A stretch of 64,000 bases of DNA, from assembly GCF_039871875.1 (NCBI RefSeq), contig NZ_JBDPMD010000025.1, positions 1 through 64,000 on the forward strand, read 5' to 3'. Under the pieces are notes generated by a model. It worked only from the letters and a program-made list of their open reading frames with translations. It was not told the DNA's origin and ran no database searches. Below, in pieces: positions 63,803 through 64,000 of this stretch; the first letter of the stretch is position 1, and every line of letters begins with the position of its first letter. This DNA is from Sphaerisporangium sp039871875. GTDB lineage: Bacteria; Actinomycetota; Actinomycetes; Streptosporangiales; Streptosporangiaceae. The position numbers and the translations under genes are program-made.

Positions 63803-64000
63803 CTACGCGCCGCCCACGCGGAGCACCTCGCTCAGCCGCCGGCGGCGCCGCAGCGCGGCCTCGACGGGCACCACCACGGCGACCGCCGCCAGGAACGCGA
63901 CCGCCACCAGGCCGAGCCACCACCACGGCGGCACCGGCACCGGGTCGGTGGCCTGCCCGGTGAGCAACCGCAGCGCGAGCGAGTCGAGCGTCAGACGGGC
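63803..64000 (-). CDS. C-terminal fragment of a membrane protein, probably an FtsX-like ABC permease (gene continues past window)
   Basis: The last 65 residues are visible, stop TAG at 63805-63803. A hydrophobic segment (PPWWWLGLVAVAFLAAVAVV) is followed by PVEAALRRRRRLSEVLRVGGA. This pattern of a final membrane helix and a basic tail ending in LRVGG is typical of FtsX/MacB-type permease C termini. It converges on the acyl-CoA dehydrogenase gene 15 bases away. Confidence 0.6.
   Translation of the reverse strand, partial: ARLTLDSLALRLLTGQATDPVPVPPWWWLGLVAVAFLAAVAVVVPVEAALRRRRRLSEVLRVGGA

Overview
This is a GC-rich actinobacterial chromosome segment. Class Actinomycetes is near certain from the gene order tRNA-Trp–secE–nusG–rplK–rplA–rplJL–rpoBC–rpsLG–fusA–tuf–S10–spc–alpha, the zinc-binding forms of S4, S14 and L36, many GTG and TTG starts, and the sortase, ECF sigma and proline-rich envelope proteins. 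A Streptosporangiales-like organism is my inference; no 16S rRNA gene lies in the window.

Layout. (1) 2-4270 (+): the 3' part of a very large, low-complexity Pro/Gly/Thr/Ser-rich single-pass membrane protein with tandem repeats, running off the left edge. (2) 4537-43570 (-): almost the whole ribosomal-protein and RNA-polymerase super-cluster, all on one strand. Read in the direction of transcription it is tRNA-Trp, secE, nusG, rplK, rplA, a lipoprotein, rplJ, rplL, two Mce-associated-type membrane proteins, rpoB, rpoC, rpsL, rpsG, fusA, tuf, rpsJ to rplO, secY, adk, map, a DUF1707-type membrane protein, a small exported protein, infA, rpmJ, rpsM, rpsK, rpsD, rpoA, rplQ and truA. Good terminator hairpins follow rplA, the lipoprotein gene, rplL, rpoC, the exported-protein gene and rplQ. 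The clearest promoter (TTGACG-N17-TAGTCT) precedes rpsL. (3) 43749-46008 (+): a PLP aminotransferase and an adenosine-deaminase-superfamily enzyme with an altered substrate-binding motif.

(4) 46083-51795: an envelope-signalling block. It holds a transmembrane protein that fuses an ECF-sigma-like region, a zinc anti-sigma motif and an extracytoplasmic domain, an exported Cys-rich protein in the same operon, a divergent proline-rich membrane protein, and a conventional ECF sigma/membrane anti-sigma pair. (5) 51981-55525 (+): a SAM methyltransferase, then an exported DUF5666-like protein with an OmpR-type regulator and histidine kinase. (6) 55526-56889: a region of short tandem repeats followed by a small, very basic, proline-rich protein gene with a near-perfect ribosome-binding site and its own terminator. 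(7) 56890-64000: a thiolase, two successive surface-protein/class F sortase pairs (all -), an acyl-CoA dehydrogenase (+), and the C-terminal end of a membrane protein, probably an ABC permease (-).

The most interesting points are the sortase pairs, whose two candidate substrates share a TPxGGAxTG motif starting exactly 47 residues before each C terminus, and the membrane-tethered sigma/anti-sigma fusion with its operon partner.
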